A stretch of 64,000 nucleotides of DNA from Brevibacillus invocatus (GTDB lineage Bacteria > Bacillota > Bacilli > Brevibacillales > Brevibacillaceae): positions 1-64,000 of the forward strand of contig NZ_RHHR01000026.1 in assembly GCF_003710915.1 (NCBI RefSeq), in the 5' to 3' direction. The position numbers were made by a program, and so were the translations under genes. The notes under the pieces are model-generated. The model saw only the letters and a list, made by a program, of their open reading frames with translations, searched no databases and was not told the origin of the DNA. This document shows positions 32,646-41,876 of the stretch, piece after piece; the first letter of the stretch is position 1; each line of letters starts with the position of its first letter.

Positions 32646-32962
32646 GATGAAACCTCCGTGTAGTGTTTTTAAAAAAATTTAATCAACAATTTATATTTAT
32701 ACAACAAAATGATATCTATAATCAATGCTTAAATGAGGAAACTCCTGTTGTTCCTCCGATAGTATGCCCTATTTTTACAGCTTTCCGCCCAGATCCATGA
32801 TTTTTTAAGCCCTACAACTGGGCAAAAGGATGCAAATACCATTTTCTTAATATTGTTATTCATTTCCATCGTGTATATAATGAAAATGCAAAACTTGACT
32901 CCGTCGACAAATCGGCGGAGTCTTGTCTTGTCGTATCAAATGAGAGAGGGAGCGAACAGGCA
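32646..32962. other. 317-bp divergent region with RDD-gene promoter and leader hairpin
   Basis: AT-rich near the ABC operon start. TTGTTA (32853-32858), 17-base spacer and TATAAT (32876-32881) form a near-consensus promoter for the RDD gene. Bases 32897-32922 form a hairpin (GACTCCG-t-CGA, CAAA, TCG-g-CGGAGTC) just inside the transcript. Nothing else recognised; no T-box or riboswitch core. Confidence 0.65.
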
Positions 32963-33403
32963 ATGGAAACAGAAACTTTACAACCGATCGAGATGAATCC
33001 GGTCGGATTTTGGCGTCGACTTGGGGCCAATCTTTTAGATGGACTTATTATTGGTGTACCGCTAGCACTTCTTTCTTACCTGATCTCCCCAGCCGACGAG
33101 AATGACTGGTTTACAAACGCACTCTCTGCCGTTTATTCCCTTCTTCTTCCGGTTCTGTGGTTTGGATATACAGTCGGGAAGAAACTCCTGGGCATTCGGA
33201 TTGTCAAAATGGACGGCAGTCAAGTCGGGATCGGAACCATGCTGCTTCGCGTGTTCGTAGGCATGTACCTGGTCTACGGCATTACCTTGGGAATAGGAGC
33301 CATCGTCAGTGCCATCATGGTAGCTGCACGTGAAGACAAGCGCTCGATTCATGACTTGATCGCAGGTACGTACGTGACTTCCAACAAACCACCTCAGGGA
33401 TAA
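32963..33403 (+). CDS. RDD family membrane protein
   Basis: 146 residues. The family name motif appears as FWRRLGANLLDGLIIGVPLALL (R-x3-N-x-L-D variant of R-D-D, about residues 14-35). Three to four hydrophobic segments follow, with the internal VGKKLLGIRIVKMDGSQVG that is typical of the family and the ending EDKRSIHDLIAGTYV. Some RDD proteins act in sodium/proton exchange; no specific role can be given here. Surrounded by minus-strand housekeeping genes, so it looks inserted. Confidence 0.85.
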   Translation: METETLQPIEMNPVGFWRRLGANLLDGLIIGVPLALLSYLISPADENDWFTNALSAVYSLLLPVLWFGYTVGKKLLGIRIVKMDGSQVGIGTMLLRVFVGMYLVYGITLGIGAIVSAIMVAAREDKRSIHDLIAGTYVTSNKPPQG

Positions 33404-33423
33404 GCAAAGCCCCCGATAAACGC

Positions 33424-33470
33424 AAAAAGGATGTCCAACAGTCAACATTGATTGAAGGACATCCTTTTTT
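33424..33470. terminator. Bidirectional terminator between RDD gene and rpe
   Basis: Perfect 13-bp arms AAAAAGGATGTCC and GGACATCCTTTTT with T/A tracts on both strands. Confidence 0.88.
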
Positions 33471-33486
33471 CATAGCTCTATTCTAT

Positions 33487-34134
33487 TTAGCCGCGAATCG
33501 CTGCGATCGCTTGAGCGCGGTCAGGTTGATTGAAAACAGCATTTCCTGCCACGAGAACGGTCGCTCCGGCTTCGATACACTGACTGCCGGTATCCTTGTT
33601 GACCCCACCGTCAATCTCGATCTCCACATGTCCAAGCCCTCTCTCATCGAGCATGCGTCGCAGCTCTCTGATTTTCGGTACCACGGACGAAATGAAGGAT
33701 TGGCCGCCAAAGCCTGGGTTGACCGTCATCAAAAGCACCATGTCCAGATCAGGTAGCAGCGACTCAATCGTCACGAGTGGGGTCGCGGGATTCAGGACGA
33801 CTCCTGCCTTGACGCCTTGTTCCTTGATCAGGTAAATCGTGCGATGCAGATGCCGGCATGCTTCCTGATGGACCGTGATCCAGTCCGCTCCGCTTTTGGC
33901 GAATTGCGGAATGTAGCGGTCCGGCTCCTCGATCATCAAATGCACATCGAGAGGCAGCTTCGTAACAGGGCGAATAGCATCCACAATCAAGGGACCAATC
34001 GTAATGTTAGGTACAAAATGTCCGTCCATGACATCTACGTGAATCCAGTCTGCCCCTCCCCGTTCGACATCCTGAATTTCTTCACCCAATCGCGCAAAGT
34101 TTGCTGACAGGATAGAAGGTGCGATTTTTACCAT
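33487..34134 (-). CDS. rpe: Ribulose-phosphate 3-epimerase
   Basis: 215 residues. Interconverts ribulose-5-phosphate and xylulose-5-phosphate in the pentose phosphate pathway. Motifs: [19 protein letters not shown] (about residues 31-49, metal/catalytic Asp), [23 protein letters not shown] and EIDGGVN (second catalytic Asp). Its start overlaps the rsgA stop by 7 bases. Last gene of the rlmN-prpC-prkC-rsgA-rpe unit; thiN, which follows rpe in B. subtilis, is absent here. Confidence 0.96.
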   Translation of the reverse strand: MVKIAPSILSANFARLGEEIQDVERGGADWIHVDVMDGHFVPNITIGPLIVDAIRPVTKLPLDVHLMIEEPDRYIPQFAKSGADWITVHQEACRHLHRTIYLIKEQGVKAGVVLNPATPLVTIESLLPDLDMVLLMTVNPGFGGQSFISSVVPKIRELRRMLDERGLGHVEIEIDGGVNKDTGSQCIEAGATVLVAGNAVFNQPDRAQAIAAIRG

Positions 34135-35018
34135 GGTTTGTTCCTCCGTTGATATTCTTTCAGCTCATCTCTAAATTGCTTGTAGTGTTCATATCTCTCC
34201 ATGCTGGCTTCTCCTGCTTCCAATGCAGCCTGCACCGCGCATGACGGCTCGCTGATATGAAAGCATCCACGGAATTTGCAGTCTGGACTCAAGGAAGCAA
34301 AGTCACGAAAGGAATCAGCCAAATCCTGCTCACTCATGTCCATGAACTCAAGGGAGCTAAAGCCAGGCGTATCCGCAACATACCCTCCGCCTTCCAGTGG
34401 AATCAGCTCCACATGGCGTGTCGTATGCTTTCCTCGTCCCAGCTTTTCGCTTACTTCCCCTGTTTGCAGACTGATGCCTGGAAAAAGCAGATTGATCAGC
34501 GAAGATTTCCCTACGCCCGACTGGCCCGCAAAAACAGAGATGCGATCGCGCAGCAGCTCTTTTACTTCGGCAATACCGCGCTGGTCTACCTTTGAGGTAG
34601 GAATGACCGTGTAGCCAATAGCCTCGTATTTTTTTACAATCTCAGCAATCTCCTCTTCCTCTGCTTGATCCGCTTTGGACAAGACAATGACGGAATCGAT
34701 TCCTGCACGTTCGGTATGGACGAGAAACTTGTCCAGTAACAAGGAGCTAAACATCGGCTTGTACATGGAAAAAACAAGCACGGCCTGATCGACATTGGAA
34801 ATGGGTGGGCGCACCAGCTCACTGGTTCGCTCGCCCACTTCCATCACATATCCCTCTTCGTCATTGATCACGTCGTACCTGACCCAGTCACCGACGAGGG
34901 GTGTAATCTTTGCTCCCTTTTTCTTGAAAAGTCCGCGAGCACGGCAGCTGTATACACGATCCCCGTCTGCTACGTAGTAGAAACCGCTAAGCGCTTTTAC
35001 AATCCGTCCTTCTGGCAT
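34128..35018 (-). CDS. rsgA: Ribosome small-subunit GTPase RsgA (YloQ/CpgA)
   Basis: 296 residues. OB-fold N-terminus ([27 protein letters not shown]), then a circularly permuted GTPase: SKADQ (G4), [16 protein letters not shown] (G1, about residues 168-183), DTPGFSSLE (G3). The C-terminal zinc knuckle has [14 protein letters not shown]. RsgA acts in late 30S maturation. It lies between prkC and rpe; in B. subtilis the homologue is a PrkC substrate (known). Confidence 0.96.
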   Translation of the reverse strand: MPEGRIVKALSGFYYVADGDRVYSCRARGLFKKKGAKITPLVGDWVRYDVINDEEGYVMEVGERTSELVRPPISNVDQAVLVFSMYKPMFSSLLLDKFLVHTERAGIDSVIVLSKADQAEEEEIAEIVKKYEAIGYTVIPTSKVDQRGIAEVKELLRDRISVFAGQSGVGKSSLINLLFPGISLQTGEVSEKLGRGKHTTRHVELIPLEGGGYVADTPGFSSLEFMDMSEQDLADSFRDFASLSPDCKFRGCFHISEPSCAVQAALEAGEASMERYEHYKQFRDELKEYQRRNKPW

Positions 35019-35035
35019 TTATTACCTCCACATAA

Positions 35036-37015
35036 CTATGGCAAGCTGCTGTACGATATCGGAATCGTCTGGTATTCCATGTATTGGTTGTTTGCACCCT
35101 TGATGAACACTCGGATCACGGCATCCTTTTGTGGGGAAAGCACGATCGGAACAATAAACTCCTTGCTCTCGACGATCACTTCTTGCTGGATGCCTTGCTT
35201 GTCACCACGCGCATCGGAGACTTCAATCTTGAGATCTACCGACTCTCCTGGTACGACTTCCACATAAACCGGTGCATTGGCGAGCTTGGCGTCGAGCGGG
35301 AACTGGCCATTACTGACAGTGAGCGGCACAGCCACACCCTTTTGCACCTGCATGCCGGGATCGTAAGGATGCGTAGAAAGTACGATGCCTTCCCTCTGCT
35401 CCGTGTAGGATGGCTCCTTGGTGATCGCTCCGACTGCCAGACCTTTTTTCAATAGCTCAACCTGAGCTTCTTCGGTGGTCTTGCCTCGCACTTCCGGCAT
35501 GGAGACAAACGATTTGCCTTTGCTGACTTTCACCGTAACGGTATCCTTGCTAGGGTACACCTTCTCGTTGAAGCGAGGCGACTGATCAATGACAACGCCT
35601 GCCTCTGCCTCGTCGTCTTCTTGTTCTACAAACGTGATGTTCTCCGCTTTGAATCCAAGCTGCTTCAATTGATCTTCTGCAGTCGAACGCGGCAACGTAA
35701 TAAGATTAGGCATGTCGACGGCTCGTTGACCCTTGCTCACATAGATCGTCACAGTTGCTTTTTCCTTGAGCCTCATCGGTGGTGCGGGGTCTTGCCTAAT
35801 GACGATATCCTGCTCAATCGTATCGCTCGCTTCCTCGATCACATTGGCAACCAGCTTGGCATCTTCGATCTTTTGCTTCGCCAGTGTCACATGCGTACCT
35901 TCCACAGGCGGAACAGCTACTTCAGGAACAGATGGGAAAAGATTTAAGAGTAAGTTAAATCCGAAAAACGCCAATACGAAAAATAAACCGATGCCTCCGA
36001 CCCACATGAGCGCTTTTACCCACCATTTTTTCGGTGTTTTTTGCTCTTCATCATCATCGTTTTGCTCATAGCGGCTTCGCTGCCCTGTCCCAGTCCGACC
36101 CTTTCCTTGCTTCTCGAGCATGTCCGGTGTAATGATCGGAACCACGCGTGTCTCTTCGTCGTCCACTGGAAAGATCAGTTTTTCCTCGTGCAATCGCTCT
36201 GGAAACAGGCAGGTCTCCAAATCTTCCAGCATTTCTCGTGCTGATGCATATCGCAGGAAGGGATCTTTGACCAATGCCTTCAAGATGACGTTTTCCACAC
36301 TTTGCGGAATACCCGGATTGAGCTGACGCGGCTCTGGAAGCGGCTCCTGCAAATGCTTGAGCGCTACCGAAATCGGCGAGTCACCCGAGAAAGGAAGTTC
36401 TCCAGTAACCATCTCATAAAGGACGATCCCCAGAGAGTAAATATCCGATTTCTCTCCGGTAATGCCGCCTCTGGCTTGCTCTGGCGAGAAGTAATGCACC
36501 GAGCCGAGCATGGCATTTGTATGGGTAATAGTCGTGGATGTGACGGCCCTGGCGATTCCGAAGTCCGTAACCTTCACACGTCCATTTTTTCCAATCAAGA
36601 TATTATGCGGTTTAATGTCTCGGTGTATGATTTGATTCTGATGTGCATGGTCCAGCGCATCGCAGATCTGTGCAGCGATCCGCACAGCTTCCTCTACTGG
36701 CAGTGCTCCACGCGAGACGATCATTTCTTTTAAAGTCGAGCCTTCCACGTACTCCATGACCATGTAGTGCGTGTCGTTCTCCTGACCTACATCATACACT
36801 CCTACGAGATTGGGGTGAGACAAACTGGCAACTGCCTGCGCTTCCCGTCTGAATCGGTTCACAAAGTCTTCGTCAGTCCCGTATTGGGAACGCAGCACTT
36901 TGACAGCTACCTGTCTATTCAAAATTAAGTCTCTAGCCTTGTAAACAATCGCCATGCCACCCCCGCCAACGCGGGCTTCCAACTGATACCGTCCACCCAG
37001 TCGTAGACCTTCCAT
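35036..37015 (-). CDS. prkC: PASTA-domain Ser/Thr protein kinase PrkC
   Basis: 659 residues from ATG 37015, 6 bases after AGAGGGGTG; an in-frame GTG three codons earlier overlaps the prpC stop. Kinase domain residues ~7-265: GGGGMAIVYKARD (P-loop), catalytic HRDIKPHN, DFGIA and a Thr-rich activation loop TSTTITHTNAMLGSVHYFSPEQA. One membrane helix at about 330-350 (MWVGGIGLFFVLAFFGFNLLL). Outside are three PASTA repeats (about 360-560) that bind muropeptides or lipid II, and a C-terminal Ig-like region. It signals germination and stationary phase. Partner phosphatase prpC is immediately upstream. Confidence 0.96.
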   Translation of the reverse strand: MEGLRLGGRYQLEARVGGGGMAIVYKARDLILNRQVAVKVLRSQYGTDEDFVNRFRREAQAVASLSHPNLVGVYDVGQENDTHYMVMEYVEGSTLKEMIVSRGALPVEEAVRIAAQICDALDHAHQNQIIHRDIKPHNILIGKNGRVKVTDFGIARAVTSTTITHTNAMLGSVHYFSPEQARGGITGEKSDIYSLGIVLYEMVTGELPFSGDSPISVALKHLQEPLPEPRQLNPGIPQSVENVILKALVKDPFLRYASAREMLEDLETCLFPERLHEEKLIFPVDDEETRVVPIITPDMLEKQGKGRTGTGQRSRYEQNDDDEEQKTPKKWWVKALMWVGGIGLFFVLAFFGFNLLLNLFPSVPEVAVPPVEGTHVTLAKQKIEDAKLVANVIEEASDTIEQDIVIRQDPAPPMRLKEKATVTIYVSKGQRAVDMPNLITLPRSTAEDQLKQLGFKAENITFVEQEDDEAEAGVVIDQSPRFNEKVYPSKDTVTVKVSKGKSFVSMPEVRGKTTEEAQVELLKKGLAVGAITKEPSYTEQREGIVLSTHPYDPGMQVQKGVAVPLTVSNGQFPLDAKLANAPVYVEVVPGESVDLKIEVSDARGDKQGIQQEVIVESKEFIVPIVLSPQKDAVIRVFIKGANNQYMEYQTIPISYSSLP

Positions 37016-37020
37016 CTCTC

Positions 37021-37776
37021 TCACCCCTCTTTCTGACTAACATCGGGCATGTTGCGGACAGCAACCAGTGTAATATTGTCTTCTCCACCAGCAGCCAATG
37101 CCTCATCTACCAGGCCCTCTACCCGAGCCTGCAGTGATACCTCTTTATGTAGCCATTCTTCCATTCTTCTATGATTTACCTTGTTACTCAAACCGTCAGA
37201 GCAGATCAGGACAACATCCTCGAAGGACCAATCAAACTGACCTAGATCGATCCGTACGTCTGGCTCCGTCCCTAGGGAGCGCATGATGACATTGCGGTGA
37301 GGATGGACGGATGCTTCTTCTTCGGTAATCTGACCGCTCTTGACCAATTCGTTGACCAACGAATGATCTTCCGTTTTCATAAAAAGATTTCCTTCTTTGA
37401 AATGATACAATCTACTGTCACCGATATGGGCAGTAATCACGCTGGTGGGGCCCATCAATGCGGCTACGACGGTCGTCCCCATTCCGTTACATTCTGGGTG
37501 CTCGATTGCATACTCGTACACTTCTTTGTTTGCGTGAAGAACGGCATTCATCAATTGCTCCCGGGCATCCTCGTCTTCGAGAATGCCGTCCAGAGATTTA
37601 AGTTCTTTTACTATTCGCTCAACAGCAAGTCGGCTAGCAATATCGCCAGCCTGATGACCGCCCATACCATCTGCTACAACTGCCAGGACGCGTCCGTTCA
37701 GGTCTTCCACGCAGGCAAAGTAATCCTCGTTTACCTGACGGACGCGGCCAACATGAGATTTCGTCGCAATTTCCAT
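37021..37776 (-). CDS. prpC: PP2C-type protein phosphatase PrpC
   Basis: 251 residues. Metal-dependent PP2C signatures: VNEDYF (motif 1), VADGMGGHQAGDIAS (about residues 34-48), AHIGDSRLYHF (about 116-126), CSDGLSN and GGEDNITLVAV. It reverses PrkC phosphorylation. Located 8 bases after rlmN and 5 bases before prkC, the conserved order. Confidence 0.96.
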   Translation of the reverse strand: MEIATKSHVGRVRQVNEDYFACVEDLNGRVLAVVADGMGGHQAGDIASRLAVERIVKELKSLDGILEDEDAREQLMNAVLHANKEVYEYAIEHPECNGMGTTVVAALMGPTSVITAHIGDSRLYHFKEGNLFMKTEDHSLVNELVKSGQITEEEASVHPHRNVIMRSLGTEPDVRIDLGQFDWSFEDVVLICSDGLSNKVNHRRMEEWLHKEVSLQARVEGLVDEALAAGGEDNITLVAVRNMPDVSQKEG

Positions 37777-37784
37777 GGTTCATA

Positions 37785-38855
37785 TCACCCCACGGTTTCT
37801 TTAGCGTGTTGTGCCCTCAGCTGACCACATGCGGCAGCAATATCACTACCGTGCTCACGTCTGATGGTCACGTTGATTCCCTTATCTTCTAAAATCCGTT
37901 TAAACTGAAAAATCTCATTGCGCGGTGTGCGCACATAGTCGCGCTCCGGAACGTAGTTGACCGGAATGAGATTGACGTGGCACAGCATATCTCCGATCAG
38001 GCTAGCCAGTTCTTCTGCATGCTCAGGCTGATCGTTTTTTCCACCGAAAAGACCGTACTCAAAGCTGATTCTTCTGCCCGTCTTGTTAATGTAATGACGA
38101 CAAGCCTCCATCAGCTTTTCCAGAGGAAACCCACGGTTGATCGGCATCAGCTGCGTTCTCAGCTCGGTGTTTGGAGCATGCAGCGAGATAGCCAGGTTCA
38201 CTTGCCCGCCACGATCCGCAAACTCGTAGATTTTCGGCACGATTCCGCTGGTCGAAACGGTAATGTGGCGCGCTCCGATGTTCAAACCGCGATTATCATT
38301 AATCACCGACAGGAAAGCCATCAGACTTTCAAAATTCTCAAAGGGCTCGCCAATTCCCATCACAACAACGTGGCTTACACGCTCATCATCGGCGTCCAGC
38401 TTGCGTTGTGCCATCAACACCTGCGACACGATCTCGCCGGCGTCCAGATTTCGCTTCAGCCCGCCCAACGTAGAGGCGCAGAAGGTGCATCCGATGCGAC
38501 AGCCTACCTGTGTGGTCACACAAACGCTGTTGCCGTAGTTGTGACGCATAATCACAGTCTCAATTGCATGGCCATCCACCAGTTGGAACAAAAACTTAAT
38601 CGTTCCATCCTGTGATTCCTGATGCGTGATTTCTTTCAGCGGATCCATCCGAAATGCGTCTGTCAGCTTTTGGCGCAAGTCCTTGGACAAATTGCTCATC
38701 TCGTCAAACGAGGAGACTCTCTTCACATACAGCCAGTCGAAAATTTGTTGTGCACGAAACGCTTTATCACCAGCTTCTACCAACCAGTCCTTCAGCTCGG
38801 ACTGGGTCAAGCTGTAAATGAGTGGCTTGGCACTCGTATATGTTGTTAATGGCAT
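37785..38855 (-). CDS. rlmN: Dual-specificity RNA methyltransferase RlmN
   Basis: 356 residues from ATG 38855; an in-frame GTG four codons upstream is almost fused to the AAGGAT site, so the start is not settled. Radical SAM cluster motif C-x3-C-x2-C in [12 protein letters not shown] (about residues 109-119); [10 protein letters not shown] binds SAM; the catalytic Cys pair includes the late [11 protein letters not shown]. It methylates A2503 of 23S rRNA and some tRNAs. First gene of a unit with its own promoter. Confidence 0.95.
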   Translation of the reverse strand: MPLTTYTSAKPLIYSLTQSELKDWLVEAGDKAFRAQQIFDWLYVKRVSSFDEMSNLSKDLRQKLTDAFRMDPLKEITHQESQDGTIKFLFQLVDGHAIETVIMRHNYGNSVCVTTQVGCRIGCTFCASTLGGLKRNLDAGEIVSQVLMAQRKLDADDERVSHVVVMGIGEPFENFESLMAFLSVINDNRGLNIGARHITVSTSGIVPKIYEFADRGGQVNLAISLHAPNTELRTQLMPINRGFPLEKLMEACRHYINKTGRRISFEYGLFGGKNDQPEHAEELASLIGDMLCHVNLIPVNYVPERDYVRTPRNEIFQFKRILEDKGINVTIRREHGSDIAAACGQLRAQHAKETVG

Positions 38856-38925
38856 TGCTGTTCGCACATCCTTAAAAAAAGCTTATAATGTTGCCCTCTT
38901 AAAAAACTCATTTGATCATTCTATC

Positions 38926-38954
38926 ATTGTACCCTGCCTGACGCTTGGCTTCAA
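38926..38954 (-). promoter_or_regulatory. Sigma-A promoter of the rlmN-prpC-prkC-rsgA-rpe unit
   Basis: On minus, TTGAAG (38954-38949), 17-base spacer, TACAAT (38931-38926). The leader is about 65 nt. Confidence 0.7.
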
Positions 38955-39041
38955 ACGGTTTTCCCAACCAATGCGCAAATGCAGTCCTTTTTCCTAGTGT
39001 AAACCAAACCATGCCTGCGCAAACAAAGGCAAAAGGAGCAG

Positions 39042-39063
39042 CGCGCTTATCAGGTAGCGCGCC
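39042..39063 (-). terminator. Hairpin terminator after rsmB
   Basis: GCGCGCT and AGCGCGC arms around TATCAGGT; on minus followed by GCTCCTTTTGCC. It separates rsmB from the rlmN unit. Confidence 0.6.
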
Positions 39064-39076
39064 ACCCCTTTGTGGT

Positions 39077-40423
39077 TTACTTCTTCCGTCTCAAACGGGC
39101 GATAAAGAAACCATCACTGTCAAAATGATGAGGCAAAATCTGCAGACATGCCCCTGTCTCGTCAAGCTTTTCTCGGACCACTAGCGGCAAATCGTCACCC
39201 AGCGTATCGTCCAAGACAAACTCGGGATGCTCAGCAACAAAGCGTTGAACAATCTCCTGATTCTCTGCTGGTTCGATCGTACACGTACTGTAAACCAGCA
39301 GACCATCAGGAGCGAGCATCGAAGACATCTGCACCAACAGCTGGTATTGCAATTGGGCGATCGCTTTTACGTCGTCAGCGGTCTTGTTCCACTTCAGGTC
39401 TGGCTTGCGGCGAATGACACCAAAACCGGTGCATGGTGCGTCCAGCAAGATACGGTCAAATTGACCCAGCCCTTTTTGCGACAGATACAGCGCATCGCTG
39501 ACGATTGGTTCAATGATATCCAGCCCAAGACGCTTCGCTGCATGGACGATCAACTCACGTTTATGCGGATGAACATCGTTTGCCACGATTTCCCCGCGGT
39601 TTTCCATGCGCTCGGCCAAATGCGTAGTCTTGCCTCCTGGCGCAGCACACGCATCGAGCACACGCATCCCTGGCTTTGGAGAAACTGCAGACGCTACCAG
39701 CATCGAGCTTTCATCCTGCACCGTGCAATACCCTTTTTTAAACCAGCTTGTGCCAGCTGCATTTCCCCCCGCCAGCAAGATGCCATCTGGACTAAGCGGT
39801 GAAGGCTGTACGACATGACCCTCTTCTTTCAAACTGGCAATCAGCTGTTCGCGGGTGGTTTTGAGACGATTGACGCGGACCGAGCTGTGAGGAGCACGAT
39901 TGTTCGCTTCACAGATCTCACGGGTCGTCTCCTCTCCATACTCCTTCAGCCATTGACGCACCAGCCATTGGGGGTGCGAGTAGGCGACAGCCAATTGCTC
40001 CACAGCATCCCCTTTTGGTTGGCGCTCCCACACATCGGGATTGCGCAGCACATTTCGCAGGACTCCATTGACCATCGAGGATATCCCTTGATGACCTCTC
40101 CGCTTGGCGATTTCAACTGCCTCGTGTACCGCAGCGCGCTCAGGAATCCGATCCAAATAATGAATCTGATAGAGACTGAGACGCAGAAGATTGCGCACCC
40201 AGCTTTGTATTTTTTTGCCCCCTACAAAGTGGGACAGGACAAAATCAAGTGTTAATTTATGCTGAATCGTTCCATAGACCAGCTCTGTCACCAGACCCGC
40301 ATCAGCAGCGCTCAGATCTGCTTTGTCCAATACGTGTCTCAGTTCCAGATTGCTGTAAGACTTCTGTTCTTCTACCCTGTTCAATACGTCCAGAGCAAGG
40401 TCACGAGCTCCTTTTTTTGCCAC
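39077..40423 (-). CDS. rsmB: 16S rRNA cytosine-967 C5-methyltransferase RsmB
   Basis: 448 residues. An N-terminal NusB-like RNA-binding domain (ARDLALDVLNRVEEQKSYSNLELRHVL) leads to a Rossmann methyltransferase: SAM loop VLDACAAPGGKTTHLAERM (about residues 255-273), DAPCTGFGVIRRKPD (TC/PC catalytic region) and STCTIEPAENQ (nucleophilic Cys). Last gene of the coaBC-priA-def-fmt-rsmB unit. Confidence 0.96.
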   Translation of the reverse strand: MAKKGARDLALDVLNRVEEQKSYSNLELRHVLDKADLSAADAGLVTELVYGTIQHKLTLDFVLSHFVGGKKIQSWVRNLLRLSLYQIHYLDRIPERAAVHEAVEIAKRRGHQGISSMVNGVLRNVLRNPDVWERQPKGDAVEQLAVAYSHPQWLVRQWLKEYGEETTREICEANNRAPHSSVRVNRLKTTREQLIASLKEEGHVVQPSPLSPDGILLAGGNAAGTSWFKKGYCTVQDESSMLVASAVSPKPGMRVLDACAAPGGKTTHLAERMENRGEIVANDVHPHKRELIVHAAKRLGLDIIEPIVSDALYLSQKGLGQFDRILLDAPCTGFGVIRRKPDLKWNKTADDVKAIAQLQYQLLVQMSSMLAPDGLLVYSTCTIEPAENQEIVQRFVAEHPEFVLDDTLGDDLPLVVREKLDETGACLQILPHHFDSDGFFIARLRRKK

Positions 40424-40426
40424 GGG

Positions 40427-41377
40427 CTACTCTCCTACTTTCGTGCCGATTTCTATGCTGTTGCCCGCACCGCGTAAAAAGTCGAGAGCGCTCATTCGTT
40501 TTTTGCCCTCAGGCTGCAGTTCGGTGATTTTCACAGCACCACTACCGCAGGCAATGATCAATCCATCCTCGTCTCGCGCCAGGATTGTTCCTGGCTGACG
40601 ATCCACCGCTGCATCCACTACCTTTTCCACCCACCAGATTTTCCATACCTTGCCTTGGTATTTCGTAAAGGCAACTGGCCACGGATTCAACCCACGTACT
40701 TGGTTGTAGATCTGTTCGGCTGAGCGGGCCCAGTCAATCTGCTCGTCCGTCCGCTTGATATTGGGAGCAATCGTAGCCGCGTCATGGTCCTGAACTTCTG
40801 CTGTCAATTCCCCAGCCAAAAGAGCAGGAATGGTTTCGATCAACAAGGCAGAACCGGCTGCTGCCAGCTTGTCGTGAAGGGTTCCCACTGTATCCCGCTC
40901 CTCGATCGGAACGACAACCTTGGAGAGCATATCGCCTGCATCCAGCGCCTCTACCATGTACATGATCGTAACGCCAGACTCCTTTTCCCCTTCGACGATG
41001 CATTTGTGAATCGGCGCTCCTCCCCTGTATTTGGGGAGCAAGGAAGCGTGCACGTTAATGCAGCCGAATTTAGGAGCTTCCAGCAGTTTTTTAGGCAATA
41101 TCTGACCGTAGGCAGCTGTCACGATCAGATCCGGAGACAGGGAGAGCACTTCGACCAAGGCTTCCTCCGTCTTGATCTTCTCCGGCTGCAGCACTTGCAG
41201 TCCATGACGTAAAGCCGCCTCTTTTACAGGCGGCGGCGTCAATACTTGTTTTCGTCCTACCGGGCGATCAGGCTGCGTGACCACACCAATAACGTTAAAG
41301 CCTGCTTTTATCAGGGCATCCAGACTGGATACGGCGAAGTCAGGCGTTCCCATAAACAGGATACGTACATCTCTCAA
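40427..41377 (-). CDS. fmt: Methionyl-tRNA formyltransferase
   Basis: 316 residues. Transfers formyl from 10-formyl-THF to initiator Met-tRNA. Motifs: RILFMGTPDFAV, INVHASLLPKYRGGAPI (catalytic Asn-x-His with SLLP, about residues 108-124), GVTIMYMVEALDAGDML (catalytic Asp). The C-terminal OB domain ends RMSALDFLRGAG. It follows def by 6 bases and precedes rsmB by 3. Confidence 0.96.
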   Translation of the reverse strand: MRDVRILFMGTPDFAVSSLDALIKAGFNVIGVVTQPDRPVGRKQVLTPPPVKEAALRHGLQVLQPEKIKTEEALVEVLSLSPDLIVTAAYGQILPKKLLEAPKFGCINVHASLLPKYRGGAPIHKCIVEGEKESGVTIMYMVEALDAGDMLSKVVVPIEERDTVGTLHDKLAAAGSALLIETIPALLAGELTAEVQDHDAATIAPNIKRTDEQIDWARSAEQIYNQVRGLNPWPVAFTKYQGKVWKIWWVEKVVDAAVDRQPGTILARDEDGLIIACGSGAVKITELQPEGKKRMSALDFLRGAGNSIEIGTKVGE

Positions 41378-41383
41378 ATCGAT

Positions 41384-41860
41384 TTATTCCCCTTCCTCGT
41401 CCGGGTTCACTTGGTACACCTTGTCTGCCACATCGATGAACAGAACACCGTTCAAATGATCGATTTCATGCTGTGCGCAACGGGACAGAAGCTCTTCCGC
41501 TTCGAGTTCCACCTGATTGCCAAAACGATCCTGTCCGCGCAGCTTGATCCACTGGTGACGGCGAACGTCTCCACGCAGTCCCGGGATGCTCAAGCAGCCC
41601 TCCGGATAGTCAAACTGTTCTCCTTCGTGCTCCACGATTTCCGGATTGACCATCTCGATCAGTCCGTCTCCGCAGTCCATGACGATGACGCGCTTGGAAA
41701 TACCTACTTGCGGTGCAGCCAGTCCTACGCCATTGGCGTCGTACATGGTGTCTGCCATATCGTCCAGCAATTTGTGCAGATTTGCGTTAAATTTGGTCAC
41801 CACGATCGCTTTTTCCCGAAGGATTGGATCTGGATGTTTTACGATAGAACGAATGGCCAT
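41384..41860 (-). CDS. def: Peptide deformylase
   Basis: 158 residues from ATG 41860 (GGGAGG 11 bases upstream). Removes the formyl group from nascent proteins. All three motifs are present: GVGLAAPQVG, EGCLSIPG (metal Cys) and CAQHEIDHLNG (HExxH form). Length and motif II (EGCLS) fit a type 1 enzyme. Co-transcribed with priA and fmt. Confidence 0.95.
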   Translation of the reverse strand: MAIRSIVKHPDPILREKAIVVTKFNANLHKLLDDMADTMYDANGVGLAAPQVGISKRVIVMDCGDGLIEMVNPEIVEHEGEQFDYPEGCLSIPGLRGDVRRHQWIKLRGQDRFGNQVELEAEELLSRCAQHEIDHLNGVLFIDVADKVYQVNPDEEGE

Positions 41861-41876
41861 GTGTTTTTTATCCTCC

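Noticed and set aside
32646-32850. T-box leader for the amino-acid ABC operon
   Set aside because: No AGGGTGGNACCGCG sequence and no terminator-antiterminator pair found.
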